Shown here: one piece after another, positions 8,038 to 20,300 of the stretch | How the letters are laid out: the number at the start of each line of letters is the position of its first letter | Numbering within the stretch: position 1 is the stretch's first letter | From: CALGLS01 sp047626155 | Lineage (GTDB): Bacteria > Bacteroidota > Bacteroidia > Chitinophagales > Saprospiraceae | Reading direction: 5' to 3' | Assembly (NCBI GenBank): GCA_047626155.1 | Contig: JBLHRR010000001.1 | Span: 124,001-188,000 of the forward strand | Length of the DNA stretch: 64,000 nucleotides | Notes under the pieces: model-generated | What the model was told of the DNA's origin: nothing | The model's input: the letters and a program-made list of their open reading frames with translations, nothing else | The model's database searches: none | Translations under genes and position numbers: made by a program

Positions 8038-11000
8038 TTATCTAAATAAGGTGATGTGGCCTTTATCTACTTCTGCGTTACTATCTAATTTGAAAATATA
8101 GAAATAGGTTCCGTCTGGCAAATCACTATTGCCATTGCCATCAAAGGTACCGTCCCAATTATTCGTGTAAGGCTTAGCATAGAAAACCTCATCTCCCCAT
8201 TGGTTGAAGATTTGCATTTCTGCATTTGGGAAAGGAGTCGTTTCTAAACAATTGATGATCAATAATTCATTCATACCATCATTGTTTGGTGTAATGATAT
8301 TAGGTACTCGGCAACTTTCATCCACAACATTGATGTTCACAATCCCTGTTGTACATAGCTCGGAATCACAATTCACACAAAGCTCGTAGACAAAGCTTGC
8401 AACGCCGGCAAACCCATTCGGATTATAAGACATGGTCCCACCTGAATTTACAACCACCGTTCCTTGAATATTTCCAGCTGGTGTTACTAAAGAAACTTCA
8501 AAAGGAAGACCCACATTAAAAATATCATTAATGATCAACGAAACGTTGGTGATACTATCTGTTGGTTCAATTGTGAACTCATCCAAAACCGTTACAGGGG
8601 TACCGGATACTGAAATGACAACACTGTCAATCGCAGAAGTACAGTTACCAGCAGAGACAGAATAGTAGAAGGTGCAATCTCCAGCTTCCGTAGGGGTGAA
8701 ATCAAAAGTACTACCTAATATACCAGCTGGTAAACAGTTGGCAGGGCTAGAAGACCAGTTATAAGTAACAGAAGTTCCGGCTACTTCTTGACCAATGATG
8801 GTACAAGTTTCTCCTAAACAAATGGCTCCGTTGCAATCACTATTCGCAGTAACATCTGGTAATACTCCTACAATTACTTCAGTAGTCGTTGTTGCATCAC
8901 AAATACCATTACTAACTGTTACTGTCCAAATACCAGAGTACTCGTTTCCAGGTGTTGTAATGAGCGGATCTTCAGTCGAAAATGTTTCTGCATTTGGAGC
9001 CGTCCAAAGGATAGTCGCACCTAAGGGAGCACCTTCCAATGTCATCTGCAGATCTCCACTTCCACATATTGGGCCATCATTAGTTGCTGATATAGCAGGA
9101 ATGGTTCCAAATGTAATATCAATGTTGTCAGTTGCTGAGCATCCTCCCGGAAGTGTACAAGTAACACTATAGTTTCCGCTAAAAGGTGGCAAAATTGGCT
9201 CATCATCAGTAGATGTCCAAGATGCAGGACCAGCCCAAGAATAGATTGCACCTGCTCCACCATCCACTACAGACAGGGTGATATTTCCTTCACAAATGGT
9301 ATCATTAGGAGAGGCCAATATTTCTATTTCACCACCAAATGGACTAACGTTAATAGTGAAGCTGCAAGTAGTTGTATTGTTAGAATTATCTGTAGCGGTA
9401 TAGGTGACAGTATGTGTTCCTTCACCCAAAGTACTTCCCGACACAATACCGCCCGGAACTACAGTTGGAGCAGAACAATTATCTGTAAAGGCAGGTTCAG
9501 TAAAATTGACCACCACGCTATCACAACTGGTATTCGGTACCACACTAATGATGATTCCACTCGGGTCTATAATATTACCACCTAAATCAATAACAACATT
9601 ATCCGGACAAGCCACTGATGGTCCTTCTGTATCTACGACCATAACATCAAAGCTACAAGTAACGGTATTGCCGCCAGCATCGGTTGCGGTATATTCTACA
9701 GTGGTGGTCCCAACAGGAAAATAACCACCGGATTGATGACTGCTGTCAATGGCAACATCCATACCGCAATCATCCGTAGCTGTTATGAAAGGCCAGCTAA
9801 CAAAAGCACCACAACTGTCTTGTTCTGAAGTCTGGAAAATTGGTAAGGCAGGACAATTGACAAAAGAAGGAGGCTGATTGTCTTCAACGGCTATTTCTAA
9901 GGTACAAATAGCCGTGTTACCTGATTCGTCCGTTGCGGTAAATACGACAACGTCACTCATAGAGAAAGTATCTCCAGACATATGAGAACTCGTATAAATA
10001 ATGTTAATAGAACAAGCATCTGTCGCAGTAGGAGGAGTCCAGGTTGCTACAGATTCACAATTGGCTCCACCTGTTGGAGTCAAAACGACATCCGTTGGAG
10101 GGCAAGTTCCAATATCCCAAGTAGGAGCTTCACTGTCTAATATAATGACCGTGAATACACAGCTAGTTGTGTTCCCCGCGGAATCTGTTGCGGTATACAT
10201 AATTTCATTGGCACCGACTGGTAAATCAATCGGTGGAGTATGACTGGCTGTAATAGATTCAATACCGCAGTTATCTGTTGGAGTAGGAATAGTCCAGTTC
10301 GCAAGTGCCGTACATTCGCCAATAGCAGTATTGAAGCTAATTGGTGCAGGAGGACAGTTTGTAAAATTAGGATCAATATCATCTACATTGATGACGAAAG
10401 AACAAGTTTCCATATTTCCAGAAAGATCTTCCGCACTATAAGTAATGACCGTCGGCCCAGTTGGGAGCATAACATTTGTCAACTCACCAGGTGCACTAGG
10501 TACCGTTGGATCGTTGGTTCCATAACTTAGCGTAACGATTGTTGCAGGATCAACCAGATAGATCGGAGGCGCAGTAACCAATGGATTACAAACGTCCATA
10601 TCTGCTGGACAATTGATTAGACTCATAGCACCTTCTTCTGTAACGGTTACAGAAAAAGAACATGTAGTGATATTGTTATTATTATCTATGGTTGTGTAAG
10701 TTACAATGGTGGTTCCAATAGGGAAGGCGAGCCCGGAAATGTCATTGTTAGTACTGGTTACAGTTATGGCACCTGTTGTGACATAACTGGTATCAACCAC
10801 CGTTCCGCAAGCATCTATGGCACTTACTAAACCAAGGTTGGTCAAAACAGTATCCGTTGCTCCCATCGGAATTTCAATATTTACATCTGTCGGACAGTCT
10901 ATAACTGGTCCTTGTGTGTCAACCACAACAACATCAACGGTACAACTTTCTGTATTTCCACTCTCATCATAAGCAATATAAGTAATAGTGGTAGTACCAA

Positions 11001-13995
11001 TTGGGTATACCGTTGGAACTCCTGGAACCAAGCCACTTCCACTTGAGATTCCTGTTCCAGAAAGGGAATAGCTTATGGAATCGATCCCACAATTATCAGT
11101 AGCACTTCCAGGAAGAACCAGCCCCAAGCTTATTGTAGCAACGCAAGCATTGGCATCCGTAGGAAAAGCATCCAATGTAGGACAACTAATTTCCGGATTT
11201 ATATTATCTACAATTACGACTTCAAAAGAACAAGAAGCGTCTCTTCCAAAAACGTCTGTTACAAAGTAGGTAACAACGGTCGTACCTACGTTAAAGATAG
11301 TTCCACTGGCATCTAAAGTATCTGCGCCAGTAGTTGCACCAGTCAAAGTAAAAGTAATGGAAGCTACATCAGCCTCATTTGAATTGATCGTGAGATCGAT
11401 ATTTTGAACAGTGTCACTACAAAAAGGCGCATCTGCATCCTCGATAGGCACCAATGCCGGGCAAGAGATATCAAGATTACTTGGTGCTTCTATCGTTACA
11501 ACGAAAGAACAACTTGCGATTTGACCATTTGCATCTTCTGCAAAATACGTCACCGTTGTTTCTCCGATATTGAAAGTCGTACCCGAAGCATCCGAAGTAG
11601 ATGGCCCTGGCGTAGTAGAAACGCCTTGGAGCGCATAAGTCAAGGTCGGAGTTCCGGGACAGTTGTCTGTAGCTGTCGCGGCAATATTTGTGAGTATTGT
11701 ATCTATAGAACCACCGTTTAAGGTGATGGTTATAGAATCAAGAGGACAAGTCAAAATAGGCACGGACATATCAGCAACCGTAACAATAACATCACAGGTT
11801 GCGGATTGACCGTTGGTTGCATAGGTCGTATAAGTTACGGTTGTCATTCCTGCTGGGAAGTCAGCCGTAAAGTCAGTAGCACTAGAAGCGAGTGTGTCTA
11901 GTGTACCGTTTATTTCATAAGTTGTAAGTATAATGTTGCCACAATTGTCGCTCGCTGTTGGAGCTAGAACGGTAGCTGAAGCGACACAGTCCGCACCAGT
12001 AAGGATTTCTGTTACAGCTGGAGGACAGGTAATTATTGGCGCTTCTGTATCTTCTACTGTAACAGTAAAGCTACAAGAAGAGGTATTATCGCTTTCATCC
12101 GTTGCGGTGTAGATAACGATCGTTGTTCCAAAAGGGAATGTTTCTCCACTGGCATCGTCACTTCCAGAAATCGTTGTACCTATAGTGTAGGTTACAGCTA
12201 CCGTTCCACAAGGATCAGAAGCAGTAGGCGCTAAGCCGGATACATCAGCTGGACAAGCAAAAGTTGGATTTGCTGGGCAGTTTAATATGGGTACTTCTGT
12301 ATCTTCTACTGTTACAGTAAAGGTACAGGAGGAGCTATTGCCGTTTACATCAGTTGCGATGTAGAGAACGGTCGTTGTTCCGTAAGGGAATGTTTCGTTA
12401 CTGGCATCATCATCTCCAGAAATTGTTGTTCCTATAGTATAGGTTACATCTACAAGTCCACAAGCATCAGAAGTAGTAGGAGCTAAGCCGGATACATCAG
12501 ATGGGCAAGTAAAAGTTGTAACCGTCGGGCAAGTTAATGTTGGGGCTATGGTATCTTGGACGGTAACAGTGAAGCTACAAGTGCTGGTGTTTCCAGCGTC
12601 GTCTGTGGCGGTGTAGGTTACGGTTGTTGGTCCAACAGAGAATTGGTTTGTTGGATTATGTGAGTTTGTATAATCGAGGTTGGCATCACAAGCGTCTGTT
12701 GCTGTTGGCGCTGTGAAGTTTGGAACTGCGGTACAGGAATCTACGGGTGTGTAGATGGTCATGTTTGTGGGGCAGGTGGTGCCGAAGTCTGGTGGAGTGT
12801 TGTCTAAGACATTCGCGAGAACATTTGGAGAAAACTCATAATCAACACCAGCTACCATAACGCCTGATTCTACGTCAGTTAATTCTGTAACAGCAGGGCC
12901 GCTGTAATCTCCAAAGGTTAAGGCTGGTAAAGAAAAGGCACCTACCAGATCGAAGGTAAAGGTTAGGATTAATGTACTGTCAGGTTGTGTAACTGGAGTT
13001 CCCCCTGAAGGCCAGGAAAAGAAAACTTTATTATCCGGGCCATTGTAAAATGGAGGATTAGCGCCACTTAGATCTGCGGTTACATTAGTTAGCTGCAAGG
13101 CTGTGGTGTCCCAAAAAACACCAAATTGCATACTCAGCATGTCAATAAAATCCAGAGCGATCACTTCCACTGTGACTTGGTCATTGTTGCAGTCTAAAGT
13201 TACCTGTGGAATGATCTGTAGAAAAGTATCAGATGGCGGAGGAGTTGTGTTATCTGCTGTAACAACAAAGCTACAAGTTCCGCTGTTGCCTCCATTATCA
13301 GTTGCGATGTAAGTAACAGTGGTCATCCCTGTGTTGAAAAATTCGCCGCTTGCGTGGTCTGTTCCGCTTCCTGTAGTTGCGCCATTCAAGGTATAGGTGA
13401 TATCAGAAGCAACACATCCGTCATTAACATTAGTGTAATCAATGTTATTGACAATGCCTGCAGAGAATACCGTAGTATCGTTAGGGCAGTCAATTGAAGG
13501 AATTTGATTATTGGAATAAGTAACTGTTCCAATTTGAAATTCATAAGGAGCAAATTGATTGAACACCCCTCCTGTCTCGGTTGTAACTTCTACCTGACCG
13601 CCATTTAGCGGAGGGCCTAGGAATACTGTTCCAGAGACCGTATTATTTGGTGCGAAGCATAATTGGAAAACGGGATCGCCATCATTTATGTCAACACCTG
13701 AAAAAGATAACCAAGAGACGCCTAGCTTCCCTATGGAACTGGAATCACTATATATCACATTTGGGTTTGGTAAAAAATCTGTGTTACCACCAGGCAGCAA
13801 AGTCATTGCCGCAGTATCCCATTGAAGACTAATTTGAAGACCTGCAACACTTATAAAGTTCGTTACATTGATGTCCACACAAAAGGAAGTAGCATCACAA
13901 GGAACATCCACATCTTCAGGAGTGAAAATCACCTGAGCGTATGTGTTGATGTTAAAGCAAAAGAGTAAAAAGAGAACCGGGATTATTTTTCGCAT
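8038..13995 (-). CDS. giant HYR-repeat surface adhesin with type-B T9SS sorting domain
   Basis: A 1985-residue secreted protein with a signal peptide ending in NTYAQ. Residues ~22-160 and ~255-390 are two cohesin-like beta-sandwiches (GLQISLQWDTAAMTLLPG; LSMQFGVFWDTTALQL). One HYR repeat lies between them and 13 more run from ~400 to ~1560. These show the usual start (PxxxCPxxxxx) and end (GTTxVTYTATDxxGNxxxCSFxVxV). Residues ~1565-1800 are Ig/PKD-like, and ~1800-1890 resemble a cadherin-like fold (IINDIF..GTMSYNPNGFAG). The end, from about 1895, is a type-B sorting domain: PNIITPNNDGMNELL, then FNQWGDEVFY, then NWDGTFDGNG, then DLPDGTYFYIFKL. The PorP/SprF gene lies immediately downstream, the known partner of this tail type. 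The protein probably forms cell-surface fibres for adhesion or gliding. Confidence 0.92.
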   Translation of the reverse strand: MRKIIPVLFLLFCFNINTYAQVIFTPEDVDVPCDATSFCVDINVTNFISVAGLQISLQWDTAAMTLLPGGNTDFLPNPNVIYSDSSSIGKLGVSWLSFSGVDINDGDPVFQLCFAPNNTVSGTVFLGPPLNGGQVEVTTETGGVFNQFAPYEFQIGTVTYSNNQIPSIDCPNDTTVFSAGIVNNIDYTNVNDGCVASDITYTLNGATTGSGTDHASGEFFNTGMTTVTYIATDNGGNSGTCSFVVTADNTTPPPSDTFLQIIPQVTLDCNNDQVTVEVIALDFIDMLSMQFGVFWDTTALQLTNVTADLSGANPPFYNGPDNKVFFSWPSGGTPVTQPDSTLILTFTFDLVGAFSLPALTFGDYSGPAVTELTDVESGVMVAGVDYEFSPNVLANVLDNTPPDFGTTCPTNMTIYTPVDSCTAVPNFTAPTATDACDANLDYTNSHNPTNQFSVGPTTVTYTATDDAGNTSTCSFTVTVQDTIAPTLTCPTVTTFTCPSDVSGLAPTTSDACGLVDVTYTIGTTISGDDDASNETFPYGTTTVLYIATDVNGNSSSCTFTVTVEDTEVPILNCPANPTFACPADVSGLAPTASDPCGTVAVTYTIGTTISGSDDASGETFPFGTTIVIYTATDESDNTSSCSFTVTVEDTEAPIITCPPAVTEILTGADCVASATVLAPTASDNCGNIILTTYEINGTLDTLASSATDFTADFPAGMTTVTYTTYATNGQSATCDVIVTVADMSVPILTCPLDSITITLNGGSIDTILTNIAATATDNCPGTPTLTYALQGVSTTPGPSTSDASGTTFNIGETTVTYFAEDANGQIASCSFVVTIEAPSNLDISCPALVPIEDADAPFCSDTVQNIDLTINSNEADVASITFTLTGATTGADTLDASGTIFNVGTTVVTYFVTDVFGRDASCSFEVVIVDNINPEISCPTLDAFPTDANACVATISLGLVLPGSATDNCGIDSISYSLSGTGISSGSGLVPGVPTVYPIGTTTITYIAYDESGNTESCTVDVVVVDTQGPVIDCPTDVNIEIPMGATDTVLTNLGLVSAIDACGTVVDTSYVTTGAITVTSTNNDISGLAFPIGTTIVTYTTIDNNNNITTCSFSVTVTEEGAMSLINCPADMDVCNPLVTAPPIYLVDPATIVTLSYGTNDPTVPSAPGELTNVMLPTGPTVITYSAEDLSGNMETCSFVINVDDIDPNFTNCPPAPISFNTAIGECTALANWTIPTPTDNCGIESITASHTPPIDLPVGANEIMYTATDSAGNTTSCVFTVIILDSEAPTWDIGTCPPTDVVLTPTGGANCESVATWTPPTATDACSINIIYTSSHMSGDTFSMSDVVVFTATDESGNTAICTLEIAVEDNQPPSFVNCPALPIFQTSEQDSCGAFVSWPFITATDDCGMDVAIDSSHQSGGYFPVGTTTVEYTATDAGGNTVTCSFDVMVVDTEGPSVACPDNVVIDLGGNIIDPSGIIISVVPNTSCDSVVVNFTEPAFTDNCSAPTVVPGGIVSGSTLGEGTHTVTYTATDNSNNTTTCSFTINVSPFGGEIEILASPNDTICEGNITLSVVDGGAGAIYSWAGPASWTSTDDEPILPPFSGNYSVTCTLPGGCSATDNIDITFGTIPAISATNDGPICGSGDLQMTLEGAPLGATILWTAPNAETFSTEDPLITTPGNEYSGIWTVTVSNGICDATTTTEVIVGVLPDVTANSDCNGAICLGETCTIIGQEVAGTSVTYNWSSSPANCLPAGILGSTFDFTPTEAGDCTFYYSVSAGNCTSAIDSVVISVSGTPVTVLDEFTIEPTDSITNVSLIINDIFNVGLPFEVSLVTPAGNIQGTVVVNSGGTMSYNPNGFAGVASFVYELCVNCDSELCTTGIVNINVVDESCRVPNIITPNNDGMNELLIINCLETTPFPNAEMQIFNQWGDEVFYAKPYTNNWDGTFDGNGNSDLPDGTYFYIFKLDSNAEVDKGHITLFR

Positions 13996-14295
13996 AATTA
14001 AAGAGGGTTTCCTTAGAAGGTAATACGACCTAAGGCCAACAAAGGCAGCTAAGTCCGGTTGGCGGAAGTAATTTGTTAGTTATCGTCGGATTTATTTTTG
14101 AAAAGCGACATTGTTATCGGTTTCTGATTGAGTCTGTTTTATTCAATGAAAAAAAAAGAAATAAAACAAGTTAACCTGATTCGTTTTTTTAATGTGAATC
14201 CAGGTGTTTAAAAGACTTTCTAATCAGAGTGAAATAGTGGAAGAAATCAAGTCAAAAATCATCGAGGTCTTATCAACGTATGACTTCCTTTTTAT

Positions 14296-14341
14296 AAAAA
14301 AACAAAAGATTACCAAAGAGCAACCGGAGTTGCCCTTTGGT
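14296..14341 (-). terminator. rho-independent terminator after the 2095-aa gene
   Basis: On the minus strand, a 13-bp stem (14329-14341 with 14312-14324, one G-U pair) and a 4-base loop are followed by AATCTTTTGTTTTTTT. It sits 27 bases past the stop of the upstream giant gene, so the 8-14 kb genes probably have their own promoter within 13996-14290. The rest of 13996-14367 shows no clear gene. Confidence 0.8.
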
Positions 14342-14367
14342 AAAACCTTGTATAAACACCAAGCTTA

Positions 14368-17300
14368 TTAGTTAAGAATAACCATCTTCTTAACTGCACT
14401 ATGTGTTGGTGTTTCCAACTGATAGTGTACCATCCCTGCGGCTAGTAATTCGTCTTTGTTGATGGTTATTGCATTGTATCCTTTCGTAGCTTCGATTTCA
14501 ATTGTCTTCAACAAACGACCGGATACATCCATCAAGGATAGGGTAGCGGTTGCTGCTTCTGGCAAGTAAAAACCAATGCTTGTCTGATCCTTGAATGGGT
14601 TAGGTGAATTTTGCATTAATGCAAAATTAGCAACCAATTCCTGACCTTTATCTGTAAATCGTAAATCGATATTTCTATTGTCTCCGTTTGCAATACCGTA
14701 AGCTTCAGAACGGAAGTGTTCTACTTGACCTATTGTCAATAACTGACTCAACTGACCGTCTCTTGAAGCTTCAAAAGTAAAGCTATACAATACTTCATCA
14801 GACAATTTAGATTCAGTTTGAGTTGTAAACCAAGTCATTACGATCTTACCTTCTTCTAACAAGTTCAATCCGAAGTTCTTCATGCCCAATGCAGGTAAAG
14901 TACCCATTTGAACATCTGCGAAATTCAATACGTTCTTATCGAATTGTAAGATCCACTGGTAAGCCCTCAATTCATTGAACTGATCAGCAGTCATTTCAAC
15001 CGTTACCAAATCACCTGCCTGGAAAGACTGGTCTTTGATCTGGAAGTGTACATTGTTGTCATCGAATGGATCAGCACTTTCGTTCGTTAAAGACTGTGGG
15101 TTAGAATCACCGTTTACATCTCCCATTTTAATCGCGATGAAATTATTTGCCAAAGTATCCGCAATCAAATTCATAAAAGTGATTGTTGTATCGTAAGGCT
15201 CCACGTTGATATTAGAAGAGTAGGTAAATTGTTGCGCCGCTGGTACAAAACGCCATGATGGAATACCTGCGGGAGGAGGAAGGGTGTAAGCAGAAGCAAC
15301 ATATTGATTCAATAATAAGGCATCAAAAGTAGAAACCTGTAAATCGTTGTTTATATCTGCCGCAATCTCTTTGTAACTAGAACCAAAGTCGAAGTTCGCA
15401 ACACCAATTGCGTGACGCTGAATATCTGAAACGTCGGCAGTGGTTACTCCATTCGGCCAGTTGATATACTTATAAGGACGAACTGTATAATTACCAGGGG
15501 AGTTGTTTACATCAAAGGAATAAGCCCCGTCAGCGATAGTTGTAAACATGTCACCAGGTGTTACTATATCTGGTAATTCATACAATTCAACATTAACAGC
15601 GTTTGCAGGAGCTCCACCTTCATCATAAACTTCTCCGGCAACAACAACATTTCTCACCAAGATAAATCCTTGTGAAGGTGTATCCTCAAAACAAGGAGTA
15701 AGTACTGGGGAAGTAACATTATTGTAGCTATAAGAAATCTGAGGGTTGTTTCCGTTCACTCCTGTAGTTGGATTGATCGGAGAGTCATCATTCAAGTTAC
15801 CTGTCAACAAAATACTTACAGTGAAAGCAATTTCGTCATCAGCAATAGCCTGAGGAGTAGGATTCTGCCAGTTAACAGAAATCTGGTCGAATAAACCGGA
15901 ATAGGTTGTATCAATACTTGCAATAGAATCCATTCCCATCTGGTCTGGAACAAAGATGGTGTCTACCATGTCAATTACAGAATCAGTTTGAACTAAGCTA
16001 TAGAAGAAGCTTCCTCCTGAAGCCGGATCCAATACAGGGTTTGTACTTGATACATCAATAAATTCTCCTACATCAGCTACGTCTATGTTCATTGTGAACT
16101 GGAAGCTATTTACATTAGTAAAGTCAGTTACATGAACAGGGAACTCAACGATATCACCTTGCCCACCGAAAACAACGCCGTTACCAGCACTTGGTCCTCC
16201 AAAGGCGAAACATGTAGGTGGATAGTCAATGGTAACAGTAGTTGTACAAGAATCGGTGTTGCCTTGAGCATCTGTTACGGTAAACGTAACAACGTTAGTC
16301 CCGATGTTAGCTTCAGTGAAACTACTTGGCGTTACAGCAAAAGGTGAAGCAGCTAAAGCACAATCGTCGGAGCTACCTCCGTCAACATCAGCAGCAGAGA
16401 TGGTTACCATTCCGTTTGCATCTAGTGCAACATTGATTGGCTGACAAACTGCTGTAGGGTCATTGTTGTCCTGGATAGTAATAGTTGTCGTACAGCTAGA
16501 CGTAAGTCCACCTTCATCTTCAACTGTAAGTTCAACTTCAATAGTCATTCCTACATGAGCACAAGTAAAAGTGTCTGGTGTAATAGACAAGGTTAAATCA
16601 CCTTGAGCAGTACAGTTGTCAAAACTATTGTTATCTACCGCGAAAGGCTGTAGTATTAAGATTCCTGTTGAAGGTAAACCTATGTTAAGACTGTTTACAC
16701 AAGAGGCAATCGGAGGTAAACCATCCTGAACAGTAAAGGTGTAATTGTGTGTACTGCTGTTTCCACAAACATCAGTTGTTGTATACATTATCGTATGTGT
16801 TCCAACAGCATAGTTACCAGAAGCAGAAGTAGCTCCGTCACCTACAGGACCATTGTTAGAAACAGTAATGTTTGCAAATGGGGCGCAATCTGTTAAACCA
16901 TTTAATACTAAGGTAATTGTGGCAAAACAATCACCCGGATTGGTGTTAATTGTTCCGTTGTCAGCAACAGCAGCTGTGTAAGTAGGATTAGAGGGTGCTA
17001 AGGCATCTGCTACAGTTATTGACTGATTGTAAGCAGCTGTATTAGAACTGTTATCAGCAGCTGTCCAAGTACGAGTAATTATAAAATTGTAGTCGGCACA
17101 ACTTGCTGGGTTACCAGATTGAGTTGTTGTTTCACTGAATACTGTAGGTATGGTTCCTTGGCAGTTGTCTTCTGCGTTTAGCATTGTTGTGTTTGCTGGG
17201 ATAGCATCACAAGCAACTGTTGTGCCTGCAGGAAGAGTGCCTCCGCCCATGACGGTGAAGTTTGCAGGGGCAAGGTTGTCTTCTATGGTAATTGTAGAAG

Positions 17301-20300
17301 AACAACTTCCTTCATTTCCATTTATATCATTAGCTGTAACTGTTACAGTATTTGTTCCTATATCACCACATTCAAAATCAACGATTGAACCTCCGTCTAT
17401 TAAGATTGAGGTAAAGTCTACACCACAGTTATCTGTGATCTGAGGATTTATTGAGGTAGCTAGTGGGCCATTACTTATCCAGTTTCCTATCGCTAAATCA
17501 TCAACTAAACCAGGTAGAAATGCGATTTGTGCATTTGAAAAAACAGATCCATCATTATCAAGTGTGATACAGAAAGTCTCACCAGTCAGCAAAGAAATAT
17601 CTTTATCTCCACTTTGACTACCAGGGCCAGCAGGGTCTGTTAATAAGGTTGAGTTACCATCAATGGAGAAAGATAAGTCATCAAAGTCTGGTTCTTGAGT
17701 ATACTGCCAGATGAAGGTGAAGTCAATATCACTTGCAACGGTTACACAATATTCTGCAGTGTTTGCACCTCCACTTCCTGTACCTAAGTCCATTTCTTCT
17801 CCTAATATTGTATTTCCGCTTATTGAAGCTTCTCCATTTTCATCTAGTTCCAGCGTAAGGTCTTGACAGGTAAGGGTAGGGTCGACAACATCATCACTAA
17901 CATTTACTTGCTGTAACTGGGAGGACGTATTCCCAGAACCGTCATCATAAATCCATGTAACTGTATAATTACCAGTTGGGTAAGTATAAGAGGTCACGGA
18001 GCCTGCTGGTGGGGAAGTTACTACTTCAATACTCCAAGAATCAAGAGTACCTGAAATGAATTCTTCATCATCGACTACATTCAAAGTCCAGTCACCATTT
18101 AAATTCGTAACACCATTAAAGGCGGTAACCATAGATCCATCAATGGCTTCAAATGTACCAACAAATGGAGGACTTCCTGTAGTGATAGAAGGGTTTCCGT
18201 CTTGGAAGGTAGTTCCAATATAGTTGTCTCCTGTACCACCTAAATCTTCCGTTAATGTTAGAGAGGTTCCATCTGGTGCAATTAATTCAACATCAATATC
18301 AGAAACCCAAGAGTGAGTAATATCTAGGGAAATAACAATATCTTCTAAAGTATGAGTTGGGTCAATACCACTTATAGCAATTATAGAGTTTACACCTCCA
18401 AAATTAAAATCAGGTATAGTTACGGGAGTGTCTGTACTTCCTTGTGGTCCTGTTGTAGCAGCACCGCCTGAACAAACACCACCATTAGAAATAAGAACTC
18501 CTGTTGGGAATGGCTCACCACAAATATTATTTCCACAAGCATCAGTAGCTGTTGGGGCAAATGTTGTTATTATTCCACAAGCTTCGTTTATTGCAGGTAG
18601 AACAGCTCCTGGAATTGTAGGTTCTGGAGCATCATCTTCAATTATTGTAACAGTAAAGCTACAAGTAGAAGTCGACAGGTTATTAGGATTGTTATCTGTA
18701 ACAGTAATATCTACGGTGAATGTTTCTCCATCAGCTGGGGTTACACCTGGTACAGTAGAAAGCAGAGTCATCGTGCCAGGAGCAGGAGATTGTGTTACAG
18801 TATAAGCACCAGAACAATTGTCCGCAACATCAATAAAACCTCTGTAATCAGGGATTTGCTCTGCAGCTGCGTTACAAGTCTTTATAGCATAATCTTGATT
18901 CGAAATACAAGTTACAATTGGAGCTTCATTGTCTAAAACATGAACAGTAAAAGACCCTGTTGAAGAGTTTATAGCGCCATCAGTTACCGTGAAATTTATT
19001 ACAGTAGGAGTAAGGCTTACTGGGAAAATACCAGAATCAGTAGTTCCATTTGATGTAATTACAATGTTATTACCTTTTTCATCAAGTGCAGAGTAAGTAA
19101 TACTTACGGAGCCAGGGCAGTTGTCTGTAGTAACAGGTGTTGGCCACCCTACGTTAGCAAAGCAATTTCCGGATAAGTTATTTGGTGTTTGATTTGGTGG
19201 AGTGGTAACAGGAGTAATAACTGGCGCTTCATCATCAGTTACCGTAACAGTAAAAGAAGTAGTTACTTCTGGGTTATTCCCATCATTTACTCTATAAGTA
19301 ACAGTTGTAGTACCAGTGTTGAACGTTCCAAGAGCTGATGCGCCTGAAATGAAACTTGAGGCAGCAACTACAGTAGCTCCGGTATACTCAACAGTCTGAG
19401 TGGTAATATTTGCAGGACAGTTTTCTGTGACAGTAGTGTGATTCCATGTTAAATCACCAATGCAGTTTCCAGTGCCACCTACTGAGGTTGTTGTAGTCAT
19501 TCCTGTGATTGCAGATAAGGAAGGGGCAATATTGTCTTCTACCGTAATGGTCGTCATGCACATAGCGGTGTTAGTCCCGTCGTCTATAGTTATGGTAACC
19601 GTATTAGCTCCGATATCTGTACAATCAAATGCAGACTGAGAAGAAGCTATAGTGAAAGTGCAATTATCTGAACTTCCGAGAGTCAGTGCGGAAAGGTTTG
19701 TGGAAGTCAATGCATAATTCCCAGTCGCATCAAGTTCTACTGTTATAGGATTACACATTATCGTAGGAGTCATGTTATCCTGTATTGTTACAACAGTACT
19801 ACAAGTCGTTGATTGACCATTTCCATCACTAACAGTAAGAGTTACTGTATTTGCGCCAACATTTGTACAATTAAAAGTACTAACGTCAATGGAAAGTGCT
19901 GGCGTTCCACAGGAACCAATTGTACTTCCATTATCAATATCAACTGTAGTTATGGTTGCATTTCCAGTACCATCAAGTGGAAGATTAAACGGTGCTAGAC
20001 AGGTTGCTACTGGAGCTTGATCCATAACAGTAACATTTGCCAAGCAAAAAGCAGTAGCAGTATTTGCGTCTTCAATAATAACGGTTACTTGCACTGGTGT
20101 ACCTATATCTGTACAATCAAATGTATTTGGAGTTACAACTATAGACGTAATACCAGTACAAGCTGTACTCCCCATACTAATAGCCATTTCATCTGCTGGT
20201 AATAATGTATAATTACCCGTAGCATCAAGGGTTACTGATATATCATTACAAGTGGCAAAAGGTCCACCATCTACAACTGTAAAATTAAAAATACAAGTTG

